Both the position numbers and the translations under genes were made by a program. The notes beneath the pieces are model-generated. The model was not told the origin of the DNA. It was given only the letters and a program-made list of their open reading frames with translations, and did not search any database. 64,000 nt of DNA from Argentina anserina. Its lineage: Eukaryota > Streptophyta > Magnoliopsida > Rosales > Rosaceae. How positions within the stretch are numbered: position 1 is the first letter of the stretch; each line of letters starts with the position of its first letter. Positions 1 to 14,400 of the stretch are shown here, one piece after another. The stretch lies in NCBI RefSeq assembly GCF_933775445.1, contig NW_026089444.1:1-64000 (forward strand). The letters run 5' to 3'.

Positions 1-1034
1 AATTGGAATAGTAAAGATACGCAAACGATGTAAAGATACACAATTGGAATAGTAAAGATACGCAAACGATGTAAAGATACTCAGTTTGAAAGAAACACAC
101 TCCCACACTTGCAAAACTCTCAAATTCAATAGAAACTCGCATCAGAAAGTCTTACAGAAAGATACTCAAACGTGAAATGAAAAGATACACAATTGGAATA
201 GTAAAGATACGCAAACGATGTAAAGATACTCAGTTTGAAAGAAACACACTCCCACACTTGCAAAACTCTCAAATTCAATAGAAACTCGCATCAGAAAGTC
301 TTACAGAGAGATACTCAAACGAGAAATGAAAAGATACACAATTGGAATAGTAAAGATACGCAAACGATGTAAAGATACTCAGTTTGAAAGAAACACACTC
401 CCACACTTGCAAAACTCTCAAATAAAATAGAAACTCGCATCAGAAAGCCTTACAGAAAGACACTGAAACGAGAAATGAAAAGATACACAATTGGAATAGT
501 AAAGATACGCAAACGATGTAAAGATACACAATTGGAATAGTAAAGATACGCAAACGATGTAAAGATACTCAGTTTGAAAGAAACACACTCCCACACTTGC
601 AAAACTCTCAAATACAATAGAAACTCGCATCAGAAGCCTTACAGCAAGATACTCAAACGAGAAATGAAAAGATACACAATTGGAATAGTAAAGATACGCA
701 AACGATGTAAAGATACTCAGTTTGAAAGAAACACACTCCCACACTTGCAAAACTCTCAAATTCAATAGAAACTCGCATGAGAAAGCCTTACAGAAAGACA
801 CTGAAACGAGAAATGAAAAGATACACAATTGGAATAGTAAAGATACGCAAACGATGTAAAGATACACAATTGGAATAGTAAAGATACGCAAACGTTGTAA
901 AGATACTCAGTTTGAAAGAAACACACTCCCACACTTGCAAAACTCTCAAATACAATAGAAACTCGCATCAGAAGCCTTACAGCAAGATACTCAAACGAGA
1001 AATGAAAAGATACACAATTGGAATAGTAAAGATA

Positions 1035-2745
1035 CGCAAACGATGTAAAGATACTCAGTTTGAAAGAAACACACTCCCACACTTGCAAAACTCTCAAATT
1101 CAATAGAAACTGGCATCAGAAAGCCTTACAGAAAGATACTCAAACGAGAAATGAAAAGATACACAATTGGAATAGTAAAGATACGCAAACGATGTAAAGA
1201 TACATAATTGGAATAGTAAAGATACGCAAACGATGTAAAGATACTCAGTTTGAAAGAAACACACTCCCACACTTGCAAAACTCTCAAATTCAATAGAAAC
1301 TCGCATCAGAAAGCCTTACAGAAAGACACTGAAACGAGAAATGAAAAGATACACAATTGGAATAGTAAAGATACGCAAACGATGTAAAGATACACAATTG
1401 GAATAGTAAAGATACGCAAACGATGTAAAGATACTCAGTTTGAAAGAAACACACTCCCACACTTGCAAAACTCTCAAATTCAATAGAAACTCGCATCAGA
1501 AAGTCTTACAGAAAGATACTCAAACGTGAAATGAAAAGATACACAATTGGAATAGTAAAGATACGCAAACGATGTAAAGATACTCAGTTTGAAAGAAACA
1601 CACTCCAACACTTGCAAAACTCTCAAATTCAATAGAAACTCGCATCAGAAAGCCTTACAGAGAGATACTCAAACGAGAAATGAAAAGATACACAATTGGA
1701 ATAGTAAAGATACGCAAACGATGTAAAGATACTCAGTTTGAAAGAAACACACTCCCACACTTGCAAAACTCTCAAATAAAATAGAAACTCGCATCAGAAG
1801 CCTTACAGAAAGATACTCAAACGAGAAATGAAAAGATACACAATTGGAATAGTAAAGATACGCAAACGATGTAAAGATACACAATTGGAATAGTAAAGAT
1901 ATGCAAACGATGTAAAGATACTCAGTTTGAAAGAAACACACTCCCACACTTGCAAAACTCTCAAATTCAATAGAAACTGGCATCAGAAAGCCTTACAGAA
2001 AGATACTCAAACGAGAAATGAAAAGATACACAATTGGAATAGTAAAGATACGCAAACGATGTAAAGATACATAATTGGAATAGTAAAGATACGCAAACGA
2101 TGTAAAGATACTCAGTTTGAAAGAAACACACTCCCACACTTGCAAAACTCTCAAATTCAATAGAAACTCGCATCAGAAAGCCTTACAGAAAGACACTGAA
2201 ACGAGAAATGAAAAGATACACAATTGGAATAGTAAAGATACGCAAACGATGTAAAGATACACAATTGGAATAGTAAAGATACGCAAACGATGTAAAGATA
2301 CTCAGTTTGAAAGAAACACACTCCCACACTTGCAAAACTCTCAAATTCAATAGAAACTCGCATCAGAAAGTCTTACAGAAAGATACTCAAACGTGAAATG
2401 AAAAGATACACAATTGGAATAGTAAAGATACGCAAACGATGTAAAGATACTCAGTTTGAAAGAAACACACTCCAACACTTGCAAAACTCTCAAATTCAAT
2501 AGAAACTCGCATCAGAAAGCCTTACAGAGAGATACTCAAACGAGAAATGAAAAGATACACAATTGGAATAGTAAAGATACGCAAACGATGTAAAGATACT
2601 CAGTTTGAAAGAAACACACTCCCACACTTGCAAAACTCTCAAATAAAATAGAAACTCGCATCAGAAGCCTTACAGAAAGATACTCAAACGAGAAATGAAA
2701 AGATACACAATTGGAATAGTAAAGATACGCAAACGATGTAAAGAT
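1035..2745 (+). repeat. Tandem segmental duplication, 867-bp offset
   Basis: The run of monomer variants at about 1035-1878 is repeated at about 1902-2745. Shared markers in order: AAACTGGCATC, a TACATAATTGG module, the GACACTGAAACG unit, AAAGTCTTACAG with AAACGTGAAATG, CTCCAACACTTG, TTACAGAGAGATAC and CTCAAATAAAATAG. They diverge at the right end, where one copy has an extra 41-bp module. Boundaries are approximate. Confidence 0.85.
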
Positions 2746-2887
2746 ACTCAGTTTGAAAGAAACACACTCCCACACTTGCAAAACTCTCAAATACAATAGA
2801 AACTCGCATCAGAAGCCTTACAGCAAGATACTCAAACGAGAAATGAAAAGATACACAATTGGAATAGTAAAGATACGCAAACGATGT
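2740..2887 (+). repeat. Example short satellite monomer (148 bp)
   Basis: One unit, counted from AAAGATACTCAG to the base before the next AAAGATACTCAG. It has a single 41-bp module and the AGAAGCC variant, so it is 148 bp. The next unit (2888-3035) is also 148 bp. In the 149-bp form the octamer AAAGATAC starts at monomer positions 1, 86, 109 and 131, and again at 150 in the next unit. Spacings are 85, 23, 22 and 19 bp, so the 3' half of the monomer is a ladder of roughly 20-bp rungs. Confidence 0.95.
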
Positions 2888-3035
2888 AAAGATACTCAGT
2901 TTGAAAGAAACACACTCCCACACTTACAAAACTCTCAAATTCAATAGAAACTCGCATCAGAAGCCTTACAGAAAGATACTCAAACGAGAAATGAAAAGAT
3001 ACACAATTGGAATAGTAAAGATACGCAAACGATGT

Positions 3036-3225
3036 AAAGATACTCAGTTTGAAAGAAACACACTCCCACACTTGCAAAACTCTCAAATTCAATAGAAACT
3101 GGCATCAGAAAGCCTTACAGAAAGATACTCAAACGAGAAATGAAAAGATACGCAATTGGAATAGTAAAGATACGCAAACGATGTAAAGATACACAATTGG
3201 AATAGTAAAGATACGCAAACGATGT
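3036..3225 (+). repeat. Example long satellite monomer (190 bp, two 41-bp modules)
   Basis: This is the 149-bp form plus one extra 41-bp module; the next unit (3226-3415) is also 190 bp. The module starts AAAGATACACAATTGG and ends GCAAACGATGT, and is made of a 22-bp rung and a 19-bp rung. With the one-base-shorter AGAAGCC variant the unit is 189 bp, a multiple of three. That explains the long accidental reading frames where such units are adjacent. Confidence 0.95.
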
Positions 3226-6200
3226 AAAGATACTCAGTTTGAAAGAAACACACTCCCACACTTGCAAAACTCTCAAATTCAATAGAAACTGGCATCAGAA
3301 AGCTTTACAGAAAGATACTCAAATGAGAAATGAAAAGATACACAATTGGAATAGTAAAGATACGCAAACGATGTAAAGATACACAATTGGAATAGTAAAG
3401 ATACGCAAACGATGTAAAGATACTCAGTTTGAAAGAAACACACTCCCACACTTGCAAAACTCTCAAATTCAATAGAAACTCGCATCAGAAAGCCTTACAG
3501 AAAGATACTCAAACGAGAATTGAAAAGATACACAATTGGAATTGTAAAGATACGCAAACGATGTAAAGATACACAATCGGAATAGTAAAGATACGCAAAC
3601 GATGTAAAGATACTCAGTTTGAAAGAAACACACTCCCACACTTGCAAAACTCTCAAATACAATAGAAACTCGCATCAGAAGCCTTACAGAAAGATACTCA
3701 AACGAGAAATGAAAAGATACACAATTGGAATAGTAAAGATACGCAAACGATGTAAAGATACTCAGTTTGAAAGAAACACACTCCCACACTTGCAAAACTC
3801 TCAAATAAAATAGAAACTCGCATCAGAAAGCCTTACAGAAAGACACTGAAACGAGAAATGAAAAGATACACAATTGGAATAGTAAAGATACGAAAACGAT
3901 GTAAAGATACACAATTGGAATAGTAAAGATACGCAAACGATGTAAAGATACTCAGTTTGAAAGAAACACACTCCCACACTTGCAAGACTCTCAAATACAA
4001 TAGAAACCGGCATCAGAAGCCTTACAGATAGATACTCAAACGAGAAATGAAAAGATACACAATTGGAATAGTAAAGATACGCAAACGATGTAAAGATACA
4101 CAGTTGGAATAGTAAAGATACGCAAACGATGTAAAGATACTCAGTTTGAAAGAAACACACTCCCACACTTGCAAGACTCTCAAATACAATAGAAACCGGC
4201 ATCAGAAGCCTTACAGATAGATACTCAAACGAGAAATGAAAAGATACACAATTGGAATAGTAAAGATACGCAAACGATGTAAAGATACACAGTTGGAATA
4301 GTAAAGATACGCAAACGATGTAAAGATACTCAGTTTGAAAGAAACACACTCCCACACTTGCAAAACTCTCAAATTCAATAGAAACACGCATCAGAAAGCC
4401 TTACAGAAAGACACTGAAACGAGAAATGAAAAGATACACAATTGGAATAGTAAAGATTCGCAAACGATGTAAAGATAGACAATTGGAATAGTAAAGATAC
4501 GCAAACGATGTAAAGATACTCAGTTTGAAAGAAACACACTCCCACACTTGCAAAACTCTCAAATACAATAGAAACTCGCATCAGAAGCCTTACAGCAAGA
4601 TACTCAAACGAGAAATGAAAAGATTCATAATTGGAATAGTAAAGATACGCAAACGATGTAAAGATACACAATTGGAATTGTAAAGATACGCAAACGATGT
4701 AAACATACTCAGTTTGAAAGAAACACACTCCCACACTTGCAAAACTCTCAAATTCAATAGAAACTCGCATCAGAAAGCCTTACAGAAAGATACTCAAACG
4801 AGAAATGAAAAGATACACAATTGGAATAGTAAAGATACGCAAACGATGTAAAGATACTCAGTTTGAAAGAAACACACTCCCACACTTGCAAAACTCTCAA
4901 ATTCAATAGAAACTGGCATCAGAAAGCCTTACAGAAAGATACTCAAATGAGAAATGAAAAGATACACAATTGGAATAGTAAAGATACGCAAACGATGTAA
5001 AGATACACAATTGGAATAGTAAAGATACGCAAACGATGTAAAGATACTCAGTTTGAAAGAAACACACTCCCACACTTGCAAAACTCTCAAATACAATAGA
5101 AACTCGCATCAGAAGCCTTACCGAAAGATACTCAAACGAGAAATGAAAAGATACACAATTGGAATAGTAAAGATACGCAAACGATGTAAAGATACACAAT
5201 TTGAAAAGTAAAGATACGCAAACGATGTAAAGATACTCAGTTTGAAAGAAACACACTCCCACACTTGCAAAACTCTCAAATTCAATAGAAACACGCATCA
5301 GAAAGCCTTACAGAAAGACACTGAAACGAGAAATGAAAAGATACACAATTGGAATAGTAAAGATTCGCAAACGATGTAAAGATAGACAATTGGAATAGTA
5401 AAGATACGCAAACGATGTAAAGATACTCAGTTTGAAAGAAACACACTCCCACACTTGCAAAACTCTCAAATACAATAGAAACTCGCATCAGAAGCCTTAC
5501 AGCAAGATACTCAAACGAGAAATGAAAAGATACATAATTGGAATAGTAAAGATACGCAAACGATGTAAAGATACACAATTGGAATTGTAAAGATACGCAA
5601 ACGATGTAAAGATACACAATTTGAATAGTAAAGATACGCAAACGATGTAAAGATACTCAGTTTGAAAGAAACACACTCCCACACTTGCAAGACTCTCAAA
5701 TACAATAGAAACCGGCATCAGAAGCCTTACAGATAGATACTCAAACGAGAAATGAAAAGATACACAATTGGAATAGTAAAGATACGCAAACGATGTAAAG
5801 ATACACAGTTGGAATAGTAAAGATACGCAAACGATGTAAAGATACTCAGTTTGAAAGAAACACACTCCCACACTTGCAAAACTCTCAAATTCAATAGAAA
5901 CACGCATCAGAAAGCCTTACAGAAAGACACTGAAACGAGAAATGAAAAGATACACAATTGGAATAGTAAAGATTCGCAAACGATGTAAAGATACACAATT
6001 GGAATAGTAAAGATACGCAAACGATGTAAAGATACTCAGTTTGAAAGAAACACACTCCCACACTTGCAAAACTCTCAAATACAATAGAAACTCGCATCAG
6101 AAGCCTTACAGCAAGATACTCAAACGAGAAATGAAAAGATACATAATTGGAATAGTAAAGATACGCAAACGATGTAAAGATACACAATTGGAATTGTAAA

Positions 6201-6365
6201 GATACGCAAACGATGTAAACATACTCAGTTTGAAAGAAACACACTCCCACACTTGCAAAACTCTCAAATTCAATAGAAACTCGCATCAGAAAGCCTTACA
6301 GAAAGATACTCAAACGAGAAATGAAAAGATACACAATTGGAATAGTAAAGATACGCAAACGATGT

Positions 6366-6637
6366 AAAGATACTCAGTTTGAAAGAAACACACTCCCACA
6401 CTTGCAAAACTCTCAAATTCAATAGAATATGGCATCAGAAAGCCTTACAGAAAGATACTCAAACGAGAAATGAAAAGATACACAATTGGAATAGTAAAGA
6501 TACGCAAACGATGTAAAGATACACAATTGGAATAGTAAAGATACGCAAACGATGTAAAGATACACAATTGGAATAGTAAAGATACGCAAACGATGTAAAG
6601 ATACACAATTGGAATAGTAAAGATACTCAAACGATGT
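6366..6637 (+). repeat. Four-module satellite monomer (272 bp)
   Basis: Largest module expansion class seen: four consecutive 41-bp modules (149 plus 123 bp). The last module has GATACTCAAACGATG instead of GATACGCAAACGATG, a partial conversion toward the box-2 sequence. Two further four-module units lie at 53721-53992 and 54898-55169 and are copies of each other (offset 1177 bp). Confidence 0.93.
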
Positions 6638-8469
6638 AAAGATACTCAGTTTGAAAGAAACACACTCCCACACTTGCAAAACTCTCAAATTCAATAGAAA
6701 CTCGCATCAGAAAGCCTTACAGAAAGATACTCAAACGAGAAATGAAAAGATACACAATTGGAATAGTAAAGATACGCAAACGATGTAAAGATACTCAGTT
6801 TGAAAGAAACACACTCCCACACTTGCAAAACTCTCAAATACAATAGAAACTCGCATCAGAAGCCTTACAGAAAGATACTCAAACGAGAAATGAAAAGATA
6901 CACAATTGGAATAGTAAAGATACGCAAACGATGTAAAGATACTCAGTTTGAAAGAAACACACTCCCACACTTGCAAAACTCTCAAATTCAATAGAAACTC
7001 GCATCAGAAAGCCTTACAGAAAGACACTGAAACGAGAAATGAAAAGATACACAATTGGAATAGTAAAGATACGCAAACGATGTAAAGATACACAATTGGA
7101 ATAGTAAAGATACGCAAACGTTGTAAAGATACTCAGTTTGAAAGAAACACACTCCCACACTTGCAAAACTCTCAAATACAATAGAAACTCGCATCAGAAG
7201 CCTTACAGAAAGATACTCAAACGAGAAATGAAAAGATACACAATTGGAATAGTAAAGAAACGCAAACGATGTAAAGATACTCAGTTTGAAAGAAACACAC
7301 TCCCACACTTGCAAAACTCTCAAATTCAATAGAAACTCGCATCAGAAAGCCTTACAGAAAGATACTCAAACGAGAAATGAAAAGATACACAATTGGAATA
7401 GTAAAGATACGCAAACGATGTAAAGATACTCAGTTTGAAAGAAACACACTCCCACACTTGCAAAACTCTCAAATTCGATAGAAACTCGCATTAGAAAGCC
7501 TTACAGAAAGACACTGAAACGAGAAATGAAACGATACAAAATTGGAATAGTAAAGATACGCAAACGATGTAAAGATACTCAGTTTGAAAGAAACACACTC
7601 CCACACTTGCAAAACTCTCAAATACAATAGAAACCCGCATCAGAAGCCTTACAGAAAGATACTCAAACGAGAAATGAAAAGATACACAATTGGAATAGTA
7701 AAGATACGCAAACGATGTAAAGATACTCAGTTTGAAAGAAACACACTCCCACACTTGCAAAACTCTCAAATACAATAGAAACTCGCATCAGAAGCCTTAC
7801 CGAAAGATACTCAAACGATAAATGAAAAGATACACAATTGGAATAGTAAAGATACGCAAACGATGTAAAGATACACAATTTGAATAGTAAAGATACGCAA
7901 ACGATGTAAAGATACTCAGTTTGAAAGAAACACACTCCCACACTTGCAGGACTCTCAAATACAATAGAAACCGGCATCAGAAGCCTTACAGATAGATACT
8001 CAAACGAGAAATGAAAAGATACACAATTGGAATAGTAAAGATACGCAAACGATGTAAAGATACACAGTTGGAATAGTAAAGATACGCAAACGATGTAAAG
8101 ATACTCAGTTTGAAAGAAACACACTCCCACACTTGCAAAACTCTCAAATTCAATAGAAACTCGCATCAGAAAGCCTTACAGAAAGACACTGAAACGAGAA
8201 ATGAAAAGATACACAATTGGAATAGTAAAGATTCGCAAACGATGTAAAGATAGACAATTGGAATAGTAAAGATACGCAAACGATGTAAAGATACTCAGTT
8301 TGAAAGAAACACACTCCCACACTTGCAAAACTCTCAAATACAATAGAAACTCGCATCAGAAGCCTTACAGCAAGATACTCAAACGAGAAATGAAAAGATA
8401 CATAATTGGAATAGTAAAGATACGCAAACGATGTAAAGATACACAATTGGAATTGTAAAGATACGCAAA

Positions 8470-11400
8470 CGATGTAAACATACTCAGTTTGAAAGAAACA
8501 CACTCCCACACTTGCAAAACTCTCAAATTCAATAGAAACTCGCATCAGAAAGCCTTACAGAAAGATACTCAAACGAGAAATGAAAAGATACACAATTGGA
8601 ATAGTAAAGATACGCAAACGATGTAAAGATACTCAGTTTGAAAGAAACACACTCCCACACTTGCAAAACTCTCAAATTCAATAGAATATGGCATCAGAAA
8701 GCCTTACAGAAAGATACTCAAACGAGAAATGAAAAGATACACAATTGGAATAGTAAAGATACGCTAACGATGTAAAGATACACAATTGGAATAGTAAAGA
8801 TACGCAAACGATGTAAAGATACACAATTGGAATAGTAAAGATACGCAAACGATGTAAAGATACTCAGTTTGAAAGAAACACACTCCCACACTTGCAAAAC
8901 TCTCAAATTCAATAGAAACTCGCATCAGAAAGCCTTACAGAAAGATACTCAAACGAGAAATGAAAAGATACACAATTGGAATAGTAAAGATACGCAAACG
9001 ATGTAAAGATACTCAGTTTGAAAGAAACACACTCCCACACTTGCAAAACTCTCAAATACAATAGAAACTCGCATCAGAAGCCTTACAGAAAGATACTCAA
9101 ACGAGAAATGAAAAGATACACAATTGGAATAGTAAAGATACGCAAACGATGTAAAGATACTCAGTTTGAAAGAAACACACTCCCACACTTGCAAAACTCT
9201 CAAATACAATAGAAACTCGCATAAGAAGCCTTACAGCAAGATACTCAAACGAGAAATGAAAAGATACACAATTGGAATAGTAAAGATACGCAAACGATGT
9301 AAAGATACACAATTGGAATAGTAAAGATACGCAAACGATGTAAAGATACTCAGTTTGAAAGAAACACACTCCCACACTTGCAAAACTCTCAAATTCAATA
9401 GAAACTCGCATCAGAAAGCCTTACAGAAAGATACTCAAACGAGAAATGAAAAGATACACAATTGGAATAGTAAAGATACGCAAACGATGTAAAGATACTC
9501 AGTTTGAAAGAAACACACTCCCACACTTGCAAAACTCTCAAATTCAATAGAAACTCGCATCAGAAAGCCTTACAGAAAGACACTGAAACGAGAAATGAAA
9601 AGATACACAATTGGAATAGTAAAGATACGCAAACGATGTAAAGATACACAATTGGAATAGTAAAGATACGCAAACGTTGTAAAGATACTCAGTTTGAAAG
9701 AAACACACTCCCACACTTGCAAAACTCTCAAATACAATAGAAACTCGCATCAGAAGCCTTACAGAAAGATACTCAAACGAGAAATGAAAAGATACACAAT
9801 TGGAATAGTAAAGAAACGCAAACGATGTAAAGATACTCAGTTTGAAAGAAACACACTCCCACACTTGCAAAACTCTCAAATTCAATAGAAACTCGCATCC
9901 GAAAGCCTTACAGAAAGATACTCAAACGAGAAATGAAAAGATACACAATTGGAATAGTAAAGATACGCAAACGATGTAAAGATACACAATTGGAATAGTA
10001 AAGATACGCAAACGATGTAAAGATACTCAGTTTGAAAGAAACACACTCCCACACTTGCAAAACTCTCAAAGTCAATAGAAACTCGCATCAGAAAGCCTTA
10101 CAGAAAGACACTGAAACGAGAAATGAAAAGATACACAATTGGAATAGTAAAGATACGCAAACGATGTAAAGATACACAATTGGAATAGTAAAGATACGCA
10201 AACGATGTAAAGATACTCAGTTTGAAAGAAACACACTCCCACACTTGCAAAACTCTCAAATACAATAGAAACTCGCATCAGAAGCCTTACAGAAAGATAC
10301 TCAAACGAGAAATGAAAAGATACACAATTGGAATAGTAAAGATACGCAAACGATGTAAAGATACTCAGTTTGAAAGAAAAACCCTCCCACACTTGCAAAA
10401 CTCTCAAATTCAATAGAAACTCGCATCAGAAAGCCTTATAGAAAGATACTCAAACGTGAAATGAAAAGATACACAATTGGAATAGTAAAGATACGCAAAC
10501 GATGTAAAGATACTCAGTTTGAAAGAAACACACTCCCACACTTGCAAAACTCTCAAATTCAATAGAAACTCGCATCAGAAGCCTTACAGAAAGATACTTA
10601 AATGAGAAATGAAAAGATACACAATTGGAATAGTAAAGATACGCAAACGATGTAAAGATACTCAGTTTGAAAGAAACACACTCCCACACTTGCAAAACTC
10701 TCAAATACAATAGAAACTCGCATAAGAAGCCTTACAGCCAGATACTCAAACGAGAAATGAAAAGATACACAATTGGAATAGTAAAGATACGCAAACGATG
10801 TAAAGATACACAATTGGAATAGTAAAGATACGCAAACGATGTAAAGATACTCAGTTTGAAAGAAACACACTCCCACACTTGCAAAACTCTCAAATTCAAT
10901 AGAAACTCGCATCAAAAAGCCTTACAGAAAGATACTCAAACGAGAAATGAAAAGATACACAATTGGAATAGTAAAGATACGCAAACGATGTAAAGATACT
11001 CAGTTTGAAAGAAACACACTCCCACACTTGCAAAACTCTCAAATTCAATAGAAACTCGCATCAGAAAGCCTTACAGAAAGACACTGAAACGAGAAATGAA
11101 AAGATACACAATTGGAATAGTAAAGATACGCAAACGATGTAAAGATACACAATTGGAATAGTAAAGATACGCAAACGTTGTAAAGATACTCAGTTTGAAA
11201 GAAACACACTCCCACACTTGCAAAACTCTCAAATACAATAGAAACTCGCATCAGAAGCCTTACAGCAAGATACTCAAACGAGAAATGAAAAGATACACAA
11301 TTGGAATAGTAAAGATACGCAAACGATGTAAAGATACTCAGTTTGAAAGAAACACACTCCCACACTTGCAAAACTCTCAAATTCAATAGAAACTGGCATC

Positions 11401-14400
11401 AGAAAGCCTTACAGAAAGATACTCAAACGAGAAATGAAAAGATACACAATTGGAATAGTAAAGATACGCAAACGATGTAAAGATACATAATTGGAATAGT
11501 AAAGATACGCAAACGATGTAAAGATACTCAGTTTGAAAGAAACACACTCCCACACTTGCAAAACTCTCAACTTCAATAGAAACTCGCATCAGAAAGCCTT
11601 ACAGAAAGACACTGAAACGAGAAATGAAAAGATACACAATTGTAATAGTAAAGATACGCAAACGATGTAAAGATACACAATTGGAATAGTAAAGATACGC
11701 AAACGATGTAAAGATACTCAGTTTGAAAGAAACACACTCCCACACTTGCAAAACTCTCAAATTCAATAGAAACTCGCATCAGAAAGTCTTACAGAAAGAT
11801 ACTCAAACGTGAAATGAAAAGATACACAATTGGAATAGTAAAGATACGCAAACGATGTAAAGATACTCAGTTTGAAAGAAACACACTCCCACACTTGCAA
11901 AACTCTCAAATTCAATAGAAACTCGCATCAGAAAGCCTTACAGAGAGATACTCAAACGAGAAATGAAAAGATACACAATTGGAATAGTAAAGATACGCAA
12001 ACGATGTAAAGATACTCAGTTTGAAAGAAACACACTCCCACACTTGCAAAACTCTCAAATAAAATAGAAACTCGCATCAGAAGCCTTACAGAAAGATACT
12101 CGAACGAGAAATGAAAAGATACACAATTGGAATAGTAAAGATACGCAAACGATGTAAAGATACACAATTGGAATAGTAAAGATACGCAAACGTTGTAAAG
12201 ATACTCAGTTTGAAAGAAACACACTCCCACACTTGCAAAACTCTCAAATACAATAGAAACTCGCATCAGAAGCCTTACAGAAAGATACTCAAACGAGAAA
12301 TGAAAAGATACACAATTGGAATAGTAAAGAAACGCAGACGATGTAAAGATACTCAGTTTGAAAGAAACACACTCCCACACTTGCAAAACTCTCAAATTCA
12401 ATAGAAACTCGCATCAGAAAGCCTTACAGAAAGATACTCAAACGAGAAATGAAAAGATACACAATTGGAATAGTAAAGATACGCAAACGATGTAAAGATA
12501 CTCAGTTTGAAAGAAACACACTCCCACACTTGCAAAACTTTCAAATTCAATAGAATATGGCATCAGAAAGCCTTACAGAAAGATACTCAAACGAGAAATG
12601 AAAAGATACACAATTGGAATAGTAAAGATACGCTAACGATGTAAAGATACACAATTGGAATAGTAAAGATACGCAAACGATGTAAAGATACACAATTGGA
12701 ATAGTAAAGATACGCAAACGATGTAAAGATACTCAGTTTGAAAGAAACACACTCCCACACTTGCAAAACTCTCAAATTCAATAGAAACTCGCATCAGAAA
12801 GCCTTACAGAAAGATACTCAAACGAGAAATGAAAAGATACACAATTGGAATAGTAAAGATACGCAAACGATGTAAAGATACTCAGTTTGAAAGAAACACA
12901 CTCCCACACTTGCAAAACTCTCAAATACAATAGAAACTCGCATCAGAAGCCTTACAGAAAGATACTCAAACGAGAAATGAAAAGATACACAATTGGAATA
13001 GTAAAGATACGCAAACGATGTAAAGATACTCAGTTTGAAAGAAACACACTCCCACACTTGCAAAACTCTCAAATACAATAGAAACTCGCATAAGAAGCCT
13101 TACAGCAAGATACTCAAACGAGAAATGAAAAGATACACAATTGGAATAGTAAAGATACGCAAACGATGTAAAGATACACAATTGGAATAGTAAAGATACG
13201 CAAACGATGTAAAGATACTCAGTTTGAAAGAAACACACTCCCACACTTGCAAAACTCTCAAATTCAATAGAAACTCGCATCAGAAAGCCTTACAGAAAGA
13301 TACTCAAACGAGAAATGAAAAGATACACAATTGGAATAGTAAAGATACGCAAACGATGTAAAGATACTCAGTTTGAAAGAAACACACTCCCACACTTGCA
13401 AAACTCTCAAATTCAATAGAAACTCGCATCAGAAAGCCTTACAGAAAGACACTGAAACGAGAAATGAAAAGATACACAATTGGAATAGTAAAGATACGCA
13501 AACGATGTAAAGATACACAATTGGAATAGTAAAGATACGCAAACGTTGTAAAGATACTCAGTTTGAAAGAAACACACTCCCACACTTGCAAAACTCTCAA
13601 ATACAATAGAAACTCGCATCAGAAGCCTTACAGAAAGATACTCAAACGAGAAATGAAAAGATACACAATTGGAATAGTAAAGAAACGCAAACGATGTAAA
13701 GATACTCAGTTTGAAAGAAACACACTCCCACACTTGCAAAACTCTCAAATTCAATAGAAACTCGCATCCGAAAGCCTTACAGAAAGATACTCAAACGAGA
13801 AATGAAAAGATACACAATTGGAATAGTAAAGATACGCAAACGATGTAAAGATACACAATTGGAATAGTAAAGATACGCAAACGATGTAAAGATACTCAGT
13901 TTGAAAGAAACACACTCCCACACTTGCAAAACTCTCAAAGTCAATAGAAACTCGCATCAGAAAGCCTTACAGAAAGACACTGAAACGAGAAATGAAAAGA
14001 TACACAATTGGAATAGTAAAGATACGCAAACGATGTAAAGATACACAATTGGAATAGTAAAGATACGCAAACGATGTAAAGATACTCAGTTTGAAAGAAA
14101 CACACTCCCACACTTGCAAAACTCTCAAATACAATAGAAACTCGCATCAGAAGCCTTACAGAAAGATACTCAAACGAGAAATGAAAAGATACACAATTGG
14201 AATAGTAAAGATACGCAAACGATGTAAAGATACTCAGTTTGAAAGAAAAACACTCCCACACTTGCAAAACTCTCAAATTCAATAGAAACTCGCATCAGAA
14301 AGCCTTATAGAAAGATACTCAAACGTGAAATGAAAAGATACACAATTGGAATAGTAAAGATACGCAAACGATGTAAAGATACTCAGTTTGAAAGAAACAC

